Assembly: GCA_947630725.1 (NCBI GenBank)
Contig: CANRIS010000009.1
Span: 1-64,000, forward strand
Length of the DNA: 64,000 nucleotides
Direction: 5' to 3'
Source: an uncultured Clostridia bacterium
GTDB taxonomy: Bacteria; Bacillota; Clostridia; Lachnospirales; CAG-274
The notes under the pieces are model-generated. The model worked only from the letters and a program-made list of their open reading frames with translations, was not told where the DNA came from and did no database searches. Below are positions 35,039 to 44,712 of the stretch, in pieces (position 1 is the stretch's first letter; every line of letters begins with the position of its first letter). A program made the translations under genes and the position numbers.

Positions 35039-35146
35039 GGGACGGGGCGGCGGATTTTGCCGAAGGCAAAATCCTGCCCCTGCCGCCGAAGGCGGCAGGG
35101 GCGCTCTGAAAATGCCGAAGGCATTTTCAGAGCGCCGCCCCGTCCC
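35039..35146. repeat. Cloverleaf of perfect palindromes (four-helix junction)
   Basis: A 14-bp outer stem (35039-35052 with 35133-35146) encloses three perfect hairpins, each with a GAA loop: 35052-35061/35065-35074 (9-10 bp), 35077-35087/35091-35101 (11 bp) and 35102-35116/35120-35134 (15 bp). It is far more GC-rich than its surroundings and lies between the ispF promoter and the tuf terminator. Adjacent DNA (35147-35274) has a GGGAAAGT direct repeat (35190, 35210) and no gene. No coding potential is supported here. Confidence 0.9.
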
Positions 35147-35274
35147 TTTTCGGCCACCCGGCAGCGTTTCGGTATACCTACAAACGGCAGGGAAAGTTCT
35201 TCGGCTGGAGGGAAAGTACCCTGCAATTTTAAAATCCTCAGCAAAACAGTGTGTCGGCAGGATATTTTGTATAC

Positions 35275-35314
35275 AAAAAACGGAGTACAGGGAAACTGTA
35301 ACCCTATACTCCGT
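35275..35314 (-). terminator. Rho-independent terminator after tuf
   Basis: ACGGAGTA-C-AGGG (35280-35292) pairs with CCCT-A-TACTCCGT (35302-35314). The minus strand continues into TTTTTT (35275-35280). It ends the str operon. Confidence 0.88.
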
Positions 35315-35415
35315 ACTTATTGACATTTTAATTTGTCAGACATTTGTCAGACGTATGCCGTTCAGAATGTATCTTCGCAACATATAGTCAAAGCGGAAAA
35401 TATATTTCCGTCAAA

Positions 35416-36609
35416 TTACTCATAGATGTTAACAACAGCGCCTGAACCAACTGTTCTGCCGCCCTCACGGATAGCGAAACGAAGACCCTTTTCCATAGCG
35501 ATGGGCTGAATAAGCTCAACTTCCATTTCTACGTTGTCGCCGGGCATACACATTTCTACACCCTCGGGAAGAGTGATAACGCCTGTAACGTCAGTTGTTC
35601 TGAAATAGAACTGAGGACGATAGTTTGAGAAGAAGGGCTTATGACGTCCGCCTTCATCAGCAGTCAGAACGTAAACCTGTCCTACAAAATGTGTATGAGG
35701 TGTGATTGTACCGGGCTTAGCAAGAACCTGACCTCTCTCGATCTCTGTTCTCTGAACACCACGAAGAAGTGCGCCGATGTTGTCGCCTGCCTGAGCATAG
35801 TCAAGCATCTTACGGAACATCTCGATACCTGTTACAACAACCTTACGAGCTTCTTCCTTGATACCAACGATTTCAACTTCCTCAGAAACCTTAAGCTGAC
35901 CTCTCTCAACTCTACCTGTAGCAACCGTACCACGGCCTGTGATTGAGAATACGTCCTCAACAGGCATAAGGAAAGGCTTGTCGGCGTCTCTCTCGGGAGT
36001 AGGTATCTCATTGTCAACAACTTCCATAAGCTCAAGGATGCCGTCTGCCCACTTGCTTGTAGAATCGGGATCTTCAAGAGCCTGGAAAGCGGAACCTCTT
36101 ACGATAGGTGAATCCTCGAAGCCGTATTCTTCAAGGAGTTCTGTGATCTCCATCTCAACAAGGTCAAGGAGTTCCTCATCGTCAACCATATCGCACTTGT
36201 TCATAAATACGATGATTTTGGGAACGCCAACCTGACGAGCAAGAAGGATATGCTCTCTTGTCTGAGCCATGGGGCCGTCTGTTGCAGCAACAACAAGGAT
36301 AGCGCCGTCCATCTGAGCTGCACCTGTGATCATGTTCTTTACATAGTCGGCATGGCCGGGGCAGTCAACGTGTGCATAGTGTCTGTTGGGAGTTTCATAC
36401 TCAACGTGTGTTGTGTTGATAGTGATTCCTCTTGCCTTTTCTTCAGGAGCCTTATCGATCTTGTCGAATGCAACAGCCTCACCAAGATGATATCTGTTCT
36501 GAAGAGTCTTTGTGATAGCAGCTGTAAGGGTTGTCTTGCCGTGGTCAACGTGACCGATTGTACCGATATTTACATGCGGTTTTGTTCTTTCAAATTTAGC
36601 TTTTCCCAT
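35416..36609 (-). CDS. tuf: Elongation factor Tu
   Basis: This GTPase delivers aminoacyl-tRNA to the ribosome. The 397-residue protein has GHVDHGKT (G1, about 19-26), DCPGH (G3) and NKCD (G4), all canonical. It is the last gene of rpsL-rpsG-fusA-tuf, 142 nt after fusA with an additional promoter of its own. The codon choice differs from the neighbours in being more regular, as expected for a highly expressed gene. Confidence 0.98.
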   Translation of the reverse strand: MGKAKFERTKPHVNIGTIGHVDHGKTTLTAAITKTLQNRYHLGEAVAFDKIDKAPEEKARGITINTTHVEYETPNRHYAHVDCPGHADYVKNMITGAAQMDGAILVVAATDGPMAQTREHILLARQVGVPKIIVFMNKCDMVDDEELLDLVEMEITELLEEYGFEDSPIVRGSAFQALEDPDSTSKWADGILELMEVVDNEIPTPERDADKPFLMPVEDVFSITGRGTVATGRVERGQLKVSEEVEIVGIKEEARKVVVTGIEMFRKMLDYAQAGDNIGALLRGVQRTEIERGQVLAKPGTITPHTHFVGQVYVLTADEGGRHKPFFSNYRPQFYFRTTDVTGVITLPEGVEMCMPGDNVEMEVELIQPIAMEKGLRFAIREGGRTVGSGAVVNIYE

Positions 36610-36689
36610 TTTAAGCTTCCTCCTTAAAATAATGTGTTTTGGAACATCTGAAATTTGGTTATAAAACTATAATACATACACTTTTTTCT

Positions 36690-36718
36690 ATTATATAGAA
36701 TTTAGAAATAAAATGCAA
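36690..36718 (-). promoter_or_regulatory. Internal sigma-A-type promoter for tuf
   Basis: On the minus strand, TTGCAT (36713-36718), 17 nt, TATAAT (36690-36695), in the fusA-tuf gap. Confidence 0.65.
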
Positions 36719-36751
36719 GTCTTTTATTTGATTTTCTTTAAAAATATATAC

Positions 36752-38854
36752 TTAGCGTCCGCCCGAAGCGACCTTTTCCTGTATATTCTTAGGTACTGCC
36801 TCATAATGGTGTACTTCCATTACATAGGTTCCTCGTCCCTGTGTTTTGGAACGAAGATCGGTAGAATATCCGAACATTTCGGCAAGGGGTACATAGCCAT
36901 GCACTATCTGCAGACCGTTTTCCATTTCCATGCCCTCTATCTTGCCTCTTCTCGAATTCATATCTCCGATGACATCGCCCATATATTCTTCGGGAACGGT
37001 AACATCGACCTTCATTATAGGTTCAAGAAGAACAGGATTGGATTTTTTCATAGCGTCCTTGAAAGCCATACTTCCTGCGATATGGAAAGCCAGCTCGGAG
37101 GAGTCAACCTCGTGGAAGGATCCGTCATAAAGCCTTGCTCTTACGCCTACAACGGGATAGCCGCCTATAACGCCCGACTGCATAGCCTCCTTAATACCGT
37201 TTTCAACAGCAGGAATATATTCCTTGGGGATAACGCCGCCAACGATCTCATTTGAAAATTCAAACGTCTGCTCGGCATTTGCCTCCATGATCTCAAATTT
37301 GACTTTGACATGACCATACTGGCCTCGTCCGCCGCTCTGTCTTGCATACTTGCACTCTGCCTCGACATTTTTGCCGAAGGCCTCTCTGTAAGCCACCTGT
37401 GGCGCGCCTACGTTTGCCTCCACCTTAAATTCCCGAAGCAGTCTGTCAACTATTATTTCCAGATGGAGTTCACCCATACCGGCTATGATAGTATCCCCTG
37501 TTTCCTGATTTGTATAAGTCTTGAAGGTGGGATCCTCCTCAGCCAGTTTTGCAAGGGCAATGCCCATTTTGTCACGTCCTGCCTTTGTCTTTGGCTCGAT
37601 GGCTACCGATATAACGGGATCGGGGAAATTCATTGATTCAAGTATAACCTCGTCCTCTTCCGTACAGAGAGTATCGCCTGTTGTGGTATTTTTAAGTCCT
37701 ACCGCTGCGGCAATATCGCCTGCATATACCTTATTGATCTCCTGTCTGGTATTTGCGTGCATCTGGAGTATACGGCCGACTCTTTCCTTTTTGCCCTTTA
37801 CCGAATTGTACACATACGAGCCTGATTCAAGCACACCCGAATATACTCTGAAGAAAGCGAGTTTTCCCACATAGGGGTCATTCATTATCTTGAAAGCAAG
37901 AGCCGCAAAGGGTTCTTCATCTGATGCGTGCTTTTCAACCTCGGTGTTCTCGTCTCCCGGAAGATGTCCCTTTATTGCGGGAATATCCGTAGGAGCAGGC
38001 ATATATTCAAGAATACCGTCCAAAAGCTTCTGTACGCCCTTGTTCTTATAGGCTGAGCCGCAGAACACGGGGACAGCCTCGCAGTTTATACAGGCCTTTC
38101 TCAGAGCCTTTTTCATCTCTTCGATCGAAAGACTGCCTTCGTCCAGATATTTTTCCATAAGCTCCTCGTCTGTTTCGGCGATGGCTTCGATCATCTGCAC
38201 TCTGTAGTCCTCGGCCTTCTCCTTCATATCATCGGGTATGTCTCTGATCTCAACGTCCGTACCGAGCTTATCCTCATAGTAGTATGCCTTCATCTCCATA
38301 AGGTCGATAACGCCTGCAAAGGTGTCCTCAGCGCCTATGGGAAGCTGCACCGGTATGGGATTTGCGTTCAGACGGTTTTTTATCATATCCACAACGTGAT
38401 AGAAGTCTGCGCCCATTATATCCATTTTGTTTATAAACGCCATTCTCGGAACGCTGTATCTTTCAGCCTGTCTCCACACGGTTTCGCTCTGGGGCTCTAC
38501 TCCACCCTTTGCGCAGAATACCGCTACGGAGCCGTCAAGCACACGCAGAGATCTTTCGACCTCTACCGTAAAGTCAACGTGTCCGGGGGTGTCTATTATA
38601 TTTATACGATGCTTTGGACCATCGGCTATATGCCACATTGTGGTCGTGGCGGCCGATGTAATCGTAATACCTCTTTCCTGTTCCTGGTCCATCCAGTCCA
38701 TAACGGCAGTACCCTCGTGAGTATCGCCGATTTTGTAGGTACGGCCGGTATAGTACAGGATTCTTTCTGTCAGAGTTGTTTTTCCGGCATCAATATGGGC
38801 CATAATACCAATGTTTCTCGTAAGCTCCAATGGTACTTGTCTCTCTTCTGCCAA
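36752..38854 (-). CDS. fusA: Elongation factor G
   Basis: This translocation GTPase (and ribosome recycling factor partner) is 700 residues long with G1 AHIDAGKTT (about 18-26), G3 DTPGH, G4 NKMD and the five-domain length of classical EF-G. The start follows AAGGAGGAA. It lies 119 nt after rpsG in the normal str order. Confidence 0.98.
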   Translation of the reverse strand: MAEERQVPLELTRNIGIMAHIDAGKTTLTERILYYTGRTYKIGDTHEGTAVMDWMDQEQERGITITSAATTTMWHIADGPKHRINIIDTPGHVDFTVEVERSLRVLDGSVAVFCAKGGVEPQSETVWRQAERYSVPRMAFINKMDIMGADFYHVVDMIKNRLNANPIPVQLPIGAEDTFAGVIDLMEMKAYYYEDKLGTDVEIRDIPDDMKEKAEDYRVQMIEAIAETDEELMEKYLDEGSLSIEEMKKALRKACINCEAVPVFCGSAYKNKGVQKLLDGILEYMPAPTDIPAIKGHLPGDENTEVEKHASDEEPFAALAFKIMNDPYVGKLAFFRVYSGVLESGSYVYNSVKGKKERVGRILQMHANTRQEINKVYAGDIAAAVGLKNTTTGDTLCTEEDEVILESMNFPDPVISVAIEPKTKAGRDKMGIALAKLAEEDPTFKTYTNQETGDTIIAGMGELHLEIIVDRLLREFKVEANVGAPQVAYREAFGKNVEAECKYARQSGGRGQYGHVKVKFEIMEANAEQTFEFSNEIVGGVIPKEYIPAVENGIKEAMQSGVIGGYPVVGVRARLYDGSFHEVDSSELAFHIAGSMAFKDAMKKSNPVLLEPIMKVDVTVPEEYMGDVIGDMNSRRGKIEGMEMENGLQIVHGYVPLAEMFGYSTDLRSKTQGRGTYVMEVHHYEAVPKNIQEKVASGGR

Positions 38855-38973
38855 AACTTATTCCTCCTTAAAACAATCAGAACAAATAATTAATCTATTT
38901 GTATTCGTTTTATGCCTTTATTGTTATCCGCTGCGTCACAAAGCCAAAAGCCATGACGCAGGCTCTGTTTTTT

Positions 38974-39444
38974 TTACCACTTGAAATGACTGAAAGCCTT
39001 GTTTGCCTCGGCCATTCTGTGCATTTCGTCCTTTCTCTTGCAAGCGCCGCCTTCGTTCTTCATAGCGTCCATAATTTCTCCTGCAAGACGAAGATCCATA
39101 GTTTTTTCGTTTCTCTTTCTTGCAAAGAAAGTAAGCCAGCGAAGTCCCAGTGTAAGACGTCTTTCGGCTCTTATTTCCATAGGCACCTGATAGGTAGCGC
39201 CGCCCACACGGCGAGCCTTGACTTCAAGCACGGGCATTATGTTGTTGAGCGCTGTTTCAAAGGCTTCAAGTCCGGGTGTGCCGGTCTTTTCCTCCACAAT
39301 TCTGAACGCACCATAAACTATCTTCTGAGCTGTGCCCTTCTTGCCGTCAAGCATAACCGAATTTATAAGCTTTGTAACAGTTATATTGTTATACATAGGA
39401 TCGGGCAGCACTTCTCTTTTAGCAACATGTCCTTTTCTTGGCAC
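38974..39444 (-). CDS. rpsG: 30S ribosomal protein S7
   Basis: The 156-residue protein binds the 3' domain of 16S rRNA. The start is GTG at 39444, 8 nt after AAGGAGGG (39453-39460), giving the family N-terminus [11 protein letters not shown] longer in-frame start at 39465 lies upstream of that site and is unlikely. After its stop, CTGCGTCA/TGACGCAG (38931-38961) forms a hairpin without a minus-strand T-run, possibly a processing site. Confidence 0.96.
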   Translation of the reverse strand: MPRKGHVAKREVLPDPMYNNITVTKLINSVMLDGKKGTAQKIVYGAFRIVEEKTGTPGLEAFETALNNIMPVLEVKARRVGGATYQVPMEIRAERRLTLGLRWLTFFARKRNEKTMDLRLAGEIMDAMKNEGGACKRKDEMHRMAEANKAFSHFKW

Positions 39445-39621
39445 GGTTCTTCCCTCCTTAATCAAATATTATTAATTCATCGGTACTCACAGGATCTTTG
39501 CATCCTGCGTACATGCCCTGTACTGCGGCCGATCTGTACTTTTTTCATTATATATATACACGACAAAAGTATAGTCAGTTTAATACATGGCAATAAATTC
39601 TGCATCCCGTTCTTTCAAGGA

Positions 39622-40044
39622 TTATTTCTTTTTCTTCTTGCCGCGCTTAGCGCCGTACTTTGAACGAGCCTGCTTTCTGTCAGCTACGCCTGCGGTATCA
39701 AGCGTACCTCTTATGATGTGATAACGTACACCGGGGATATCCTTTACTCTTCCGCCCCTTATAAGAACAACGCTGTGCTCCTGAAGGTTGTGACCCTCGC
39801 CGGGGATATAAGAAGTAACCTCTATGCCGTTTGAAAGACGTACTCTGGCGATCTTTCTCATAGCTGAGTTAGGCTTTTTGGGTGTAGCCGTCTTAACCGA
39901 AGTACAAACGCCCCTCTTCTGAGGAGAAGTAGCGTCCGTCTGCTTTTTCTTAAGTGTGTTGAGACCCTTAAGAAGTGCGGGAGCGGTAGACTTTGTTACC
40001 TTTGTGCTTCTTCCCTTTCTTACTAACTGGTTGAATGTTGGCAT
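39622..40044 (-). CDS. rpsL: 30S ribosomal protein S12
   Basis: The 140-residue decoding-centre protein, with the conserved [11 protein letters not shown] (about 53-63) that includes the streptomycin-related Lys, and the [10 protein letters not shown] block. The start ATG 40044 is 8 nt after AGGAGG and gives the family N-terminus [10 protein letters not shown]. The in-frame ATG at 40053 is only 3 nt from that site. First gene of the str operon. Confidence 0.97.
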   Translation of the reverse strand: MPTFNQLVRKGRSTKVTKSTAPALLKGLNTLKKKQTDATSPQKRGVCTSVKTATPKKPNSAMRKIARVRLSNGIEVTSYIPGEGHNLQEHSVVLIRGGRVKDIPGVRYHIIRGTLDTAGVADRKQARSKYGAKRGKKKKK

Positions 40045-40125
40045 TCCATGCACCTCCTTATAAAATTATACTTTTGTCATGTCTGAATCCTGCATTGTCA
40101 GGCCAAAACAATCAAACACCAAATT

Positions 40126-40154
40126 ATTATATAACCCAAATCACCAAAAGTCAA
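40126..40154 (-). promoter_or_regulatory. Sigma-A promoter for the str operon
   Basis: On the minus strand, TTGACT (40149-40154), 17 nt, TATAAT (40126-40131), about 80 nt before rpsL. Confidence 0.75.
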
Positions 40155-40208
40155 TATTTTTTTGAAATTTTATGCTTTATTTTCATAAAATTCCGTTTTG
40201 GGACTGTC

Positions 40209-40279
40209 AAAAAAAACGCCGACCCGTATTTTTGACATATCGTCATATAACAGACAGCCGTCTGCCGAAGGGTCGGCGT
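40209..40279 (-). terminator. Terminator after prs, with a nested hairpin
   Basis: ACGCCGACCC (40216-40225) pairs with GGGTCGGCGT (40270-40279), and the minus strand continues into eight T residues (40209-40216). The loop holds a second hairpin, CAGAC/GTCTG (40251-40264). The rest of the 340-nt gap between rpsL and prs is AT-rich, apart from the promoter. Confidence 0.8.
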
Positions 40280-40385
40280 CCCGCTTGGGGAAATTATCTT
40301 ACGCCGTTTGAGCTTATTTTTTATTTTTTATTTTTTTGATTTTATATCCTATATTTTATACGGCTTTTATACTATGTACGCTTCT

Positions 40386-41342
40386 TCAGTCATAAAGTCT
40401 TGAAATGGGAAGTCCCTCGTGTATTCTGTATATAGCGTCCGCAAATATCTTTGCTGTGGAAAGCACCTTCATCTTGGGGAGTATATCCTTTTCGTCAAGG
40501 TGAATGGTGTCAAGCATAACAAGCTGGTGTATTGCGCTTTTGTCTATTTTTTCGAGAGCCTGACCCGAAAAAACTCCGTGGGTACAGCAGGCATATACCT
40601 CCTTGGCTCCCCTCTCCTTTATTGCGTTGGCTGCGTTGCAGATGGTACCCGCTGTGTCGATCATATCGTCCACAAGAATAGCGGTCTTGCCCTTTATATC
40701 GCCGATTATATTCATTATTTCGGACACATTGGGTCTGGGACGTCTTTTGTCGATTATGGCTATAGGCACATTGAGCTTTTCGGCAAAATCCCTTGTTCTC
40801 GCAACGGAGCCCAGATCGGGAGAAACAGCTACTATATTTTCCATCTCTTCTTCAAATTTAGTTTCAAAATATTCGGTAAGAAGGGAATTTCCCTTAAGGT
40901 GATCTACGGGGATATTGAAAAATCCCTGTATCTGAGCGCAGTGAAGATCCATAGTGAGTATCCTGTCGGCTCCTGCCGTGGTGAGCATATCCGCTACAAG
41001 CTTTGCCGAAATGGGATCTCTGGGGCGGGCTTTTCTGTCCTGTCTCGCATATCCATAGTAGGGTATAACGGCATTTATTCTGTTTGCCGAAGCCCTCTTG
41101 CAGGCGTCTATCATAATAAGCAGCTCCATAAGGCTGTCGTTTACGGGCTTTGAGGTGGAGTTTACTATATACACATCTGCGCCTCTCACCGTTTCGAGAA
41201 TATTTATGCTTATTTCGCCGTCGGCGAACTGACCTACATTTGATTTGCTGACATTCAGCCCAATCTCCTTAGCTATGTTTTCCGCCAGACTTACGTTTGA
41301 GGTTCCGCTTAAAATCTTAATGTTTCCTCCGGTAGTATTCAT
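40386..41342 (-). CDS. prs: Ribose-phosphate pyrophosphokinase
   Basis: It makes PRPP for nucleotide, His and Trp synthesis. The 318-residue protein has the class I features: flexible catalytic loop [16 protein letters not shown] (near 95-110) and PRPP-binding [10 protein letters not shown] (near 216-225). The start is ATG 41342, 8 nt after AGGAGGAA; an upstream in-frame ATG precedes that site. It lies 107 nt after glmU, so the two may be one transcript, the glmU-prs pairing seen in Bacillota. Confidence 0.96.
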   Translation of the reverse strand: MNTTGGNIKILSGTSNVSLAENIAKEIGLNVSKSNVGQFADGEISINILETVRGADVYIVNSTSKPVNDSLMELLIMIDACKRASANRINAVIPYYGYARQDRKARPRDPISAKLVADMLTTAGADRILTMDLHCAQIQGFFNIPVDHLKGNSLLTEYFETKFEEEMENIVAVSPDLGSVARTRDFAEKLNVPIAIIDKRRPRPNVSEIMNIIGDIKGKTAILVDDMIDTAGTICNAANAIKERGAKEVYACCTHGVFSGQALEKIDKSAIHQLVMLDTIHLDEKDILPKMKVLSTAKIFADAIYRIHEGLPISRLYD

Positions 41343-41449
41343 GAATATTTTTCCTCCTGTTTTCGGATACACACCTTTGTTTTTGTCGCCATATACTCAT
41401 ATACTCAGGCTTTACTTATAGCCTATAGCTTTTGCTTTGTTTTATTTTT

Positions 41450-42808
41450 TTATTTTTTGCTCCAGCCGTCTATATTGACCTGTCTCTTTCTGGCTATCGA
41501 AAGAGCGTGCGCGGGAACATCGTTGTTGATCGTGGAGCCTGCCGCCGTAACCGCATTTTCGCCTATAGTCACGGGAGCTACAAGATTCGTGTTGCAGCCT
41601 ATGAATGCATTGTCCTTTATTGTAGTTCTGTATTTGTGTACTCCGTCATAGTTTGCCGTAACGGTGCCACAGCCGAAGTTTACATTTTTGCCCACATCGG
41701 AATCACCCACATATGTAAGATGCGATACCTTTGTGCCGTCGTCTATGTTTGAGTTCTTTATTTCGACAAAGTCGCCGATCCTGACGTGTTCGCCTATGCT
41801 TGCGCCGGGGCGCAGATAAGCAAAGGGGCCTATGGTAGTATAGTTGTCAACAGCCGCATTTATAAGCACCGACATCTTTATGCTTACTCCGTCCTTTATG
41901 TCGGAGCTTATTATCTGGGTATTGGGGCCGATAACACAGTCCGTGCCTATTTTTGTCCTTCCCTCTATGGAGGTACCGGGAAGAATTATCGTGTCGGCCT
42001 CTATTTCAACGTCCTGTCCTATATATGTGTTGTTGGGATCCGTTATCGTGACGCCGTTTTCCATATGCTTTTCGTTTATTCTTTTCATAAGCGCCTTTGT
42101 AACGACTGCCAGATCCTTCTTTGAGTTGACTCCCAAAAATTCTGCTTCGTCCTCTGCCTCAAACACCTCTGCCCTGCCTCCTGCGGCTTTTATAAGCTCA
42201 AGAGTGTCCGTAAGATAATATTCTCCCTGCGCATTATCGTTTTTAAGCGCCGAAAGAGCCTTTTTAAGTGCCTCAGCCCTGAATACATAAACTCCCGAAT
42301 TAACCTCTCTGACCGCAAGCTGCGATGGGTCTGCGTCCTTTTGTTCGACAATGGCGCAAAACTCTCCCGATCCGTTTCTTATGATCCTTCCGTAGCCTGT
42401 CGGGTCGTCCTTCAGAAAGCTGACTCCGGTGACATCGTTTTTCTTTTCGGTATGAAAATCAAGTACTTCCGTTATTGTTTCGGGTCTGATAAGCGGCGCG
42501 TCTCCGCACAGCACAAGCACGTTTCCCTCTTCTCCGATAAAGCTCTCGGCCTGCATAACTGCGTGACCCGTCCCGAGCTGTTCCTTCTGAAGGGCATAGC
42601 TGACCCTGTCGCCTATCATTTTTTTCACAAGCATACTCTTGTGACCTACAACACAACATACATCTTCGGCGCCGGCTTTGAGCGAAGCGTCTATAACATA
42701 GTCCAGCATAGTCTTGTCAAGAACCTTGTGCAGAACCTTCGGCACCTTTGACTTCATTCTCTTGCCTTGTCCGGCGGCCAGTATGATAACCTTTAAATTT
42801 ATACTCAT
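41450..42808 (-). CDS. glmU: Bifunctional UDP-GlcNAc pyrophosphorylase / GlcN-1-P acetyltransferase
   Basis: It makes UDP-N-acetylglucosamine for peptidoglycan. The 452-residue protein has an N-terminal nucleotidyltransferase (LAAGQGKRMKS, about 11-21; LCGDAPL near 99) and a C-terminal left-handed beta-helix acetyltransferase of hexapeptide repeats (about 250-450). The start follows TTGAGGTGA. The transcript carries a structured leader. Confidence 0.96.
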   Translation of the reverse strand: MSINLKVIILAAGQGKRMKSKVPKVLHKVLDKTMLDYVIDASLKAGAEDVCCVVGHKSMLVKKMIGDRVSYALQKEQLGTGHAVMQAESFIGEEGNVLVLCGDAPLIRPETITEVLDFHTEKKNDVTGVSFLKDDPTGYGRIIRNGSGEFCAIVEQKDADPSQLAVREVNSGVYVFRAEALKKALSALKNDNAQGEYYLTDTLELIKAAGGRAEVFEAEDEAEFLGVNSKKDLAVVTKALMKRINEKHMENGVTITDPNNTYIGQDVEIEADTIILPGTSIEGRTKIGTDCVIGPNTQIISSDIKDGVSIKMSVLINAAVDNYTTIGPFAYLRPGASIGEHVRIGDFVEIKNSNIDDGTKVSHLTYVGDSDVGKNVNFGCGTVTANYDGVHKYRTTIKDNAFIGCNTNLVAPVTIGENAVTAAGSTINNDVPAHALSIARKRQVNIDGWSKK

Positions 42809-42848
42809 AATTCACCTCAAAAAAAGATATACTTTATCCGTTTATGCT

Positions 42849-42912
42849 GCGCACTCTCAGCCGACTGTCCCTTGTGGGCTTACTGCTTCGTCGGGTCGTA
42901 TGCACGGTGCGC
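42849..42912 (-). ncRNA. Structured leader element upstream of glmU
   Basis: Nested pairings on 64 nt: GCGCAC (42849-42854) with GTGCGC (42907-42912), CCGAC (42861-42865) with GTCGG (42890-42894), CCC (42869-42871) with GGG (42876-42878). It ends about 40 nt before the glmU start, inside the inferred transcript. I match it to no known riboswitch: a GCTGAGA on the minus strand recalls the TPP motif, but the rest of that fold is absent. Confidence 0.45.
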
Positions 42913-42963
42913 CAATGGCTTCATATATACTTATTGTCTCACTTTTCCCCGAAATTTTCAACA

Positions 42964-42992
42964 CTTATTTTGCTTTTTGAAAATTTTGTCAA
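42964..42992 (-). promoter_or_regulatory. Sigma-A-type promoter for glmU
   Basis: On the minus strand, a perfect TTGACA (42987-42992), 17 nt, then AATAAG (42964-42969), a weak -10. Confidence 0.5.
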
Positions 42993-43134
42993 TATTATAT
43001 TATATTTCGCTAAAAAAGCAAAAATAATTGTTCATACTGTCAAAAAGTTCAAAATCGAATATGCGCTCTTTATACTTAATGCCCTTTGTATGACGGCTTA
43101 CGGACGCCATTCGGCTCTATGGCAACATTTTTTT

Positions 43135-43165
43135 GGGCAACCCCGCACCGCCTGCGGGATTGCCC
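43135..43165. repeat. 13-bp inverted repeat
   Basis: GGGCAACCCCGCA (43135-43147) pairs with TGCGGGATTGCCC (43153-43165) with a single mismatch and a CCGCC loop. It lies 28 nt past the stop of the propeller-like gene. No T-run follows on the minus strand, so it is not a standard terminator. The remaining 43.0-43.13 kb is AT-rich with nothing recognised. Confidence 0.8.
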
Positions 43166-43193
43166 CGGATATTCAAAAGACTTTTTTATTCGG

Positions 43194-44117
43194 TTATTCA
43201 AACGTATCAAAATCGAGAACTGCGTTCACATGAGGAACGAGAGACGATGTGTCAAGCTCCGCGGCATTCTCCTTATAGAGGACTCCCTCAGAGCCTTTTC
43301 TCGATATATAGAGCTTTTCATCGTCATCACCCATATAATATACGCACTCGGAATAATCCTTATTCAGATACATACGGTTTTTGGCTGCCTCGTCAAGTAT
43401 AACCTCTCCCTTGTCCTTTGTATATACAGCAAAAACACTTGTATATGCTTCGGGATCCTCTATGGCATAGTATATATACTCTGCATTGTCCGAAATAGCC
43501 AGTATATCCCTGTTTTGTCCTATGACGGTTTCCTTCTTGCCGTTATAATAGCAGCAGTCATATGTATAGTCGTTCTCGTTGTAGTCCTTGACATATGCCA
43601 CCGTATCGCCGGACGGGGATATTTGTATTCTGCCCGTCATGCTTACAAAGCAGGTATCGCATATCTGCTCCTTTTCGTCCGTTATGGTATTGTAGGTATA
43701 GAGTGTGCCTACATACGGCTTTTCGGAAGAATTGGGCTCGATATATCCCACAAGGGAGCCATCGTTTGATATTGTGCAGGAAATGCAGTTTTTCGACAGC
43801 GGAAGCATTTCCTCATTCTGAAAATACACAAGCTCAAGATTTTTTACGATAATAAACCTGTCCTGAGCAAGATTTGCCATATAGTCCTCTCCGTCAACCG
43901 ACAAGCTCTTTCCGTTTTCATCGGTAAAAACAAGCACCTTGCTTTCTTCGCCGTCCGAATCATTCGTTTTTTCGCTCACTGTATATTTGATAAGAGGCTC
44001 TACAACAGGCTTTGCCCCGTTTCTCACGATCAAAAAAGCTATCAGCGCCGCTACTGCGACAACGCCCACTATGATACATATAACCGCCGTTTTCTTAAAT
44101 GAATTTTCCTGTTTCAT
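43194..44117 (-). CDS. Membrane-anchored protein of unknown function, propeller-like
   Basis: The 307-residue protein has a short basic start, one transmembrane helix (about 11-36) and a large outer part built from repeated beta-strand units with phrases such as ISNDGSLVGYIE, ISPSGDTVAYVKDY and ISDNAEYIYYAIED, resembling TolB/WD40-type propeller blades. The start is ATG 44117 behind GGAGG; an earlier in-frame start lacks a ribosome-binding site. It lies 80 nt after mazF on the same strand. No enzyme motif is visible. Confidence 0.7.
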   Translation of the reverse strand: MKQENSFKKTAVICIIVGVVAVAALIAFLIVRNGAKPVVEPLIKYTVSEKTNDSDGEESKVLVFTDENGKSLSVDGEDYMANLAQDRFIIVKNLELVYFQNEEMLPLSKNCISCTISNDGSLVGYIEPNSSEKPYVGTLYTYNTITDEKEQICDTCFVSMTGRIQISPSGDTVAYVKDYNENDYTYDCCYYNGKKETVIGQNRDILAISDNAEYIYYAIEDPEAYTSVFAVYTKDKGEVILDEAAKNRMYLNKDYSECVYYMGDDDEKLYISRKGSEGVLYKENAAELDTSSLVPHVNAVLDFDTFE

Positions 44118-44197
44118 ACTGTATATCCTCCAAAGTCTTATGTATATTATATCCGATGTATTTAATGTAACAAAAAAATACCGTAATGTCAATATTT

Positions 44198-44539
44198 TTA
44201 AAGTCCGAGGCTTATAAGCAGAGCCTTATCGACCTTCACCATAAGCTCTTTGTCAAGATGGCCTATCTTTTCTCTGAGTCTTTTTTTGTCTATTGTCCTT
44301 ATCTGTTCCAGCAGCACCACAGAGTCCTTTATAAGTGCATATTTTTTAGAGTCCGCCTCGATATGGGTGGGGAGCTTCGCCTTATTTATCTGGGATGTTA
44401 TTGCTGCGATTATAACGGTGGGAGAATAGCGGTTTCCTATATCGTTCTGAATTATAAGCACAGGCCGTATGCCCCCCTGTTCGGAGCCTATGACGGGACT
44501 TAGATCGGCATAAAATATATCTCCTCTTTTTACTATCAA
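44198..44539 (-). CDS. ndoA: MazF/EndoA (NdoA) family mRNA interferase
   Basis: This is a toxin-type ribonuclease that cuts mRNA at short motifs. The 113-residue protein has the near-invariant [18 protein letters not shown] near the start, PVLIIQND (about 25-32) and IAAITSQ (about 44-50). The TTG at 44539, 8 nt after GGGG, gives the family start IVKRGD. The GTG at 44548 overlaps the ribosome-binding site. In Bacillus the order is ydcC-alr-ndoAI-ndoA; here the first, second and last are kept, but no antitoxin gene is found in the 241 nt toward alr. Confidence 0.92.
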   Translation of the reverse strand: MIVKRGDIFYADLSPVIGSEQGGIRPVLIIQNDIGNRYSPTVIIAAITSQINKAKLPTHIEADSKKYALIKDSVVLLEQIRTIDKKRLREKIGHLDKELMVKVDKALLISLGL

Positions 44540-44633
44540 AAATATCACCCCAGTGAGCCTTTGTCGTCAAGGATATTTATGCTCCGATGTTCTGCCTTGC
44601 GCCGATATTCTGCCGAAGGACGTATGATTTTGT

Positions 44634-44712
44634 CTGTCGGTCAAAAAATCGACATTGATACAAAAGCAGCGGCAGACCGCCCAAAGCTTTAGTTGAGGGA
44701 GCCTGTCGGTCA
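44634..44712. repeat. Direct repeats in the alr-ndoA gap
   Basis: CTGTCGGTCA occurs at 44634-44643 and again at 44703-44712. Between them is CAGACCG-CCAAAGC-TGAGGG (44673-44699), which resembles 8289-8313. No open frame of antitoxin size was found here. Confidence 0.6.

Noticed and set aside
34942..35387. Proline/arginine-rich frames over the cloverleaf
   Set aside because: They occur on both strands, follow the palindromes and lack ribosome-binding sites.
38931..38961. Terminator between rpsG and fusA
   Set aside because: The hairpin is good, but the T-run lies on the wrong side for the minus-strand transcript, and fusA should be co-transcribed.
42849..42912. TPP riboswitch before glmU
   Set aside because: Only the short GCTGAGA is shared. 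The second conserved half of the TPP aptamer is missing and glmU is not a thiamine gene.
44382..44570. A 62-codon frame as the missing antitoxin of ndoA
   Set aside because: It overlaps ndoA in another frame, lacks ribbon-helix-helix features and is a shadow of the toxin gene.
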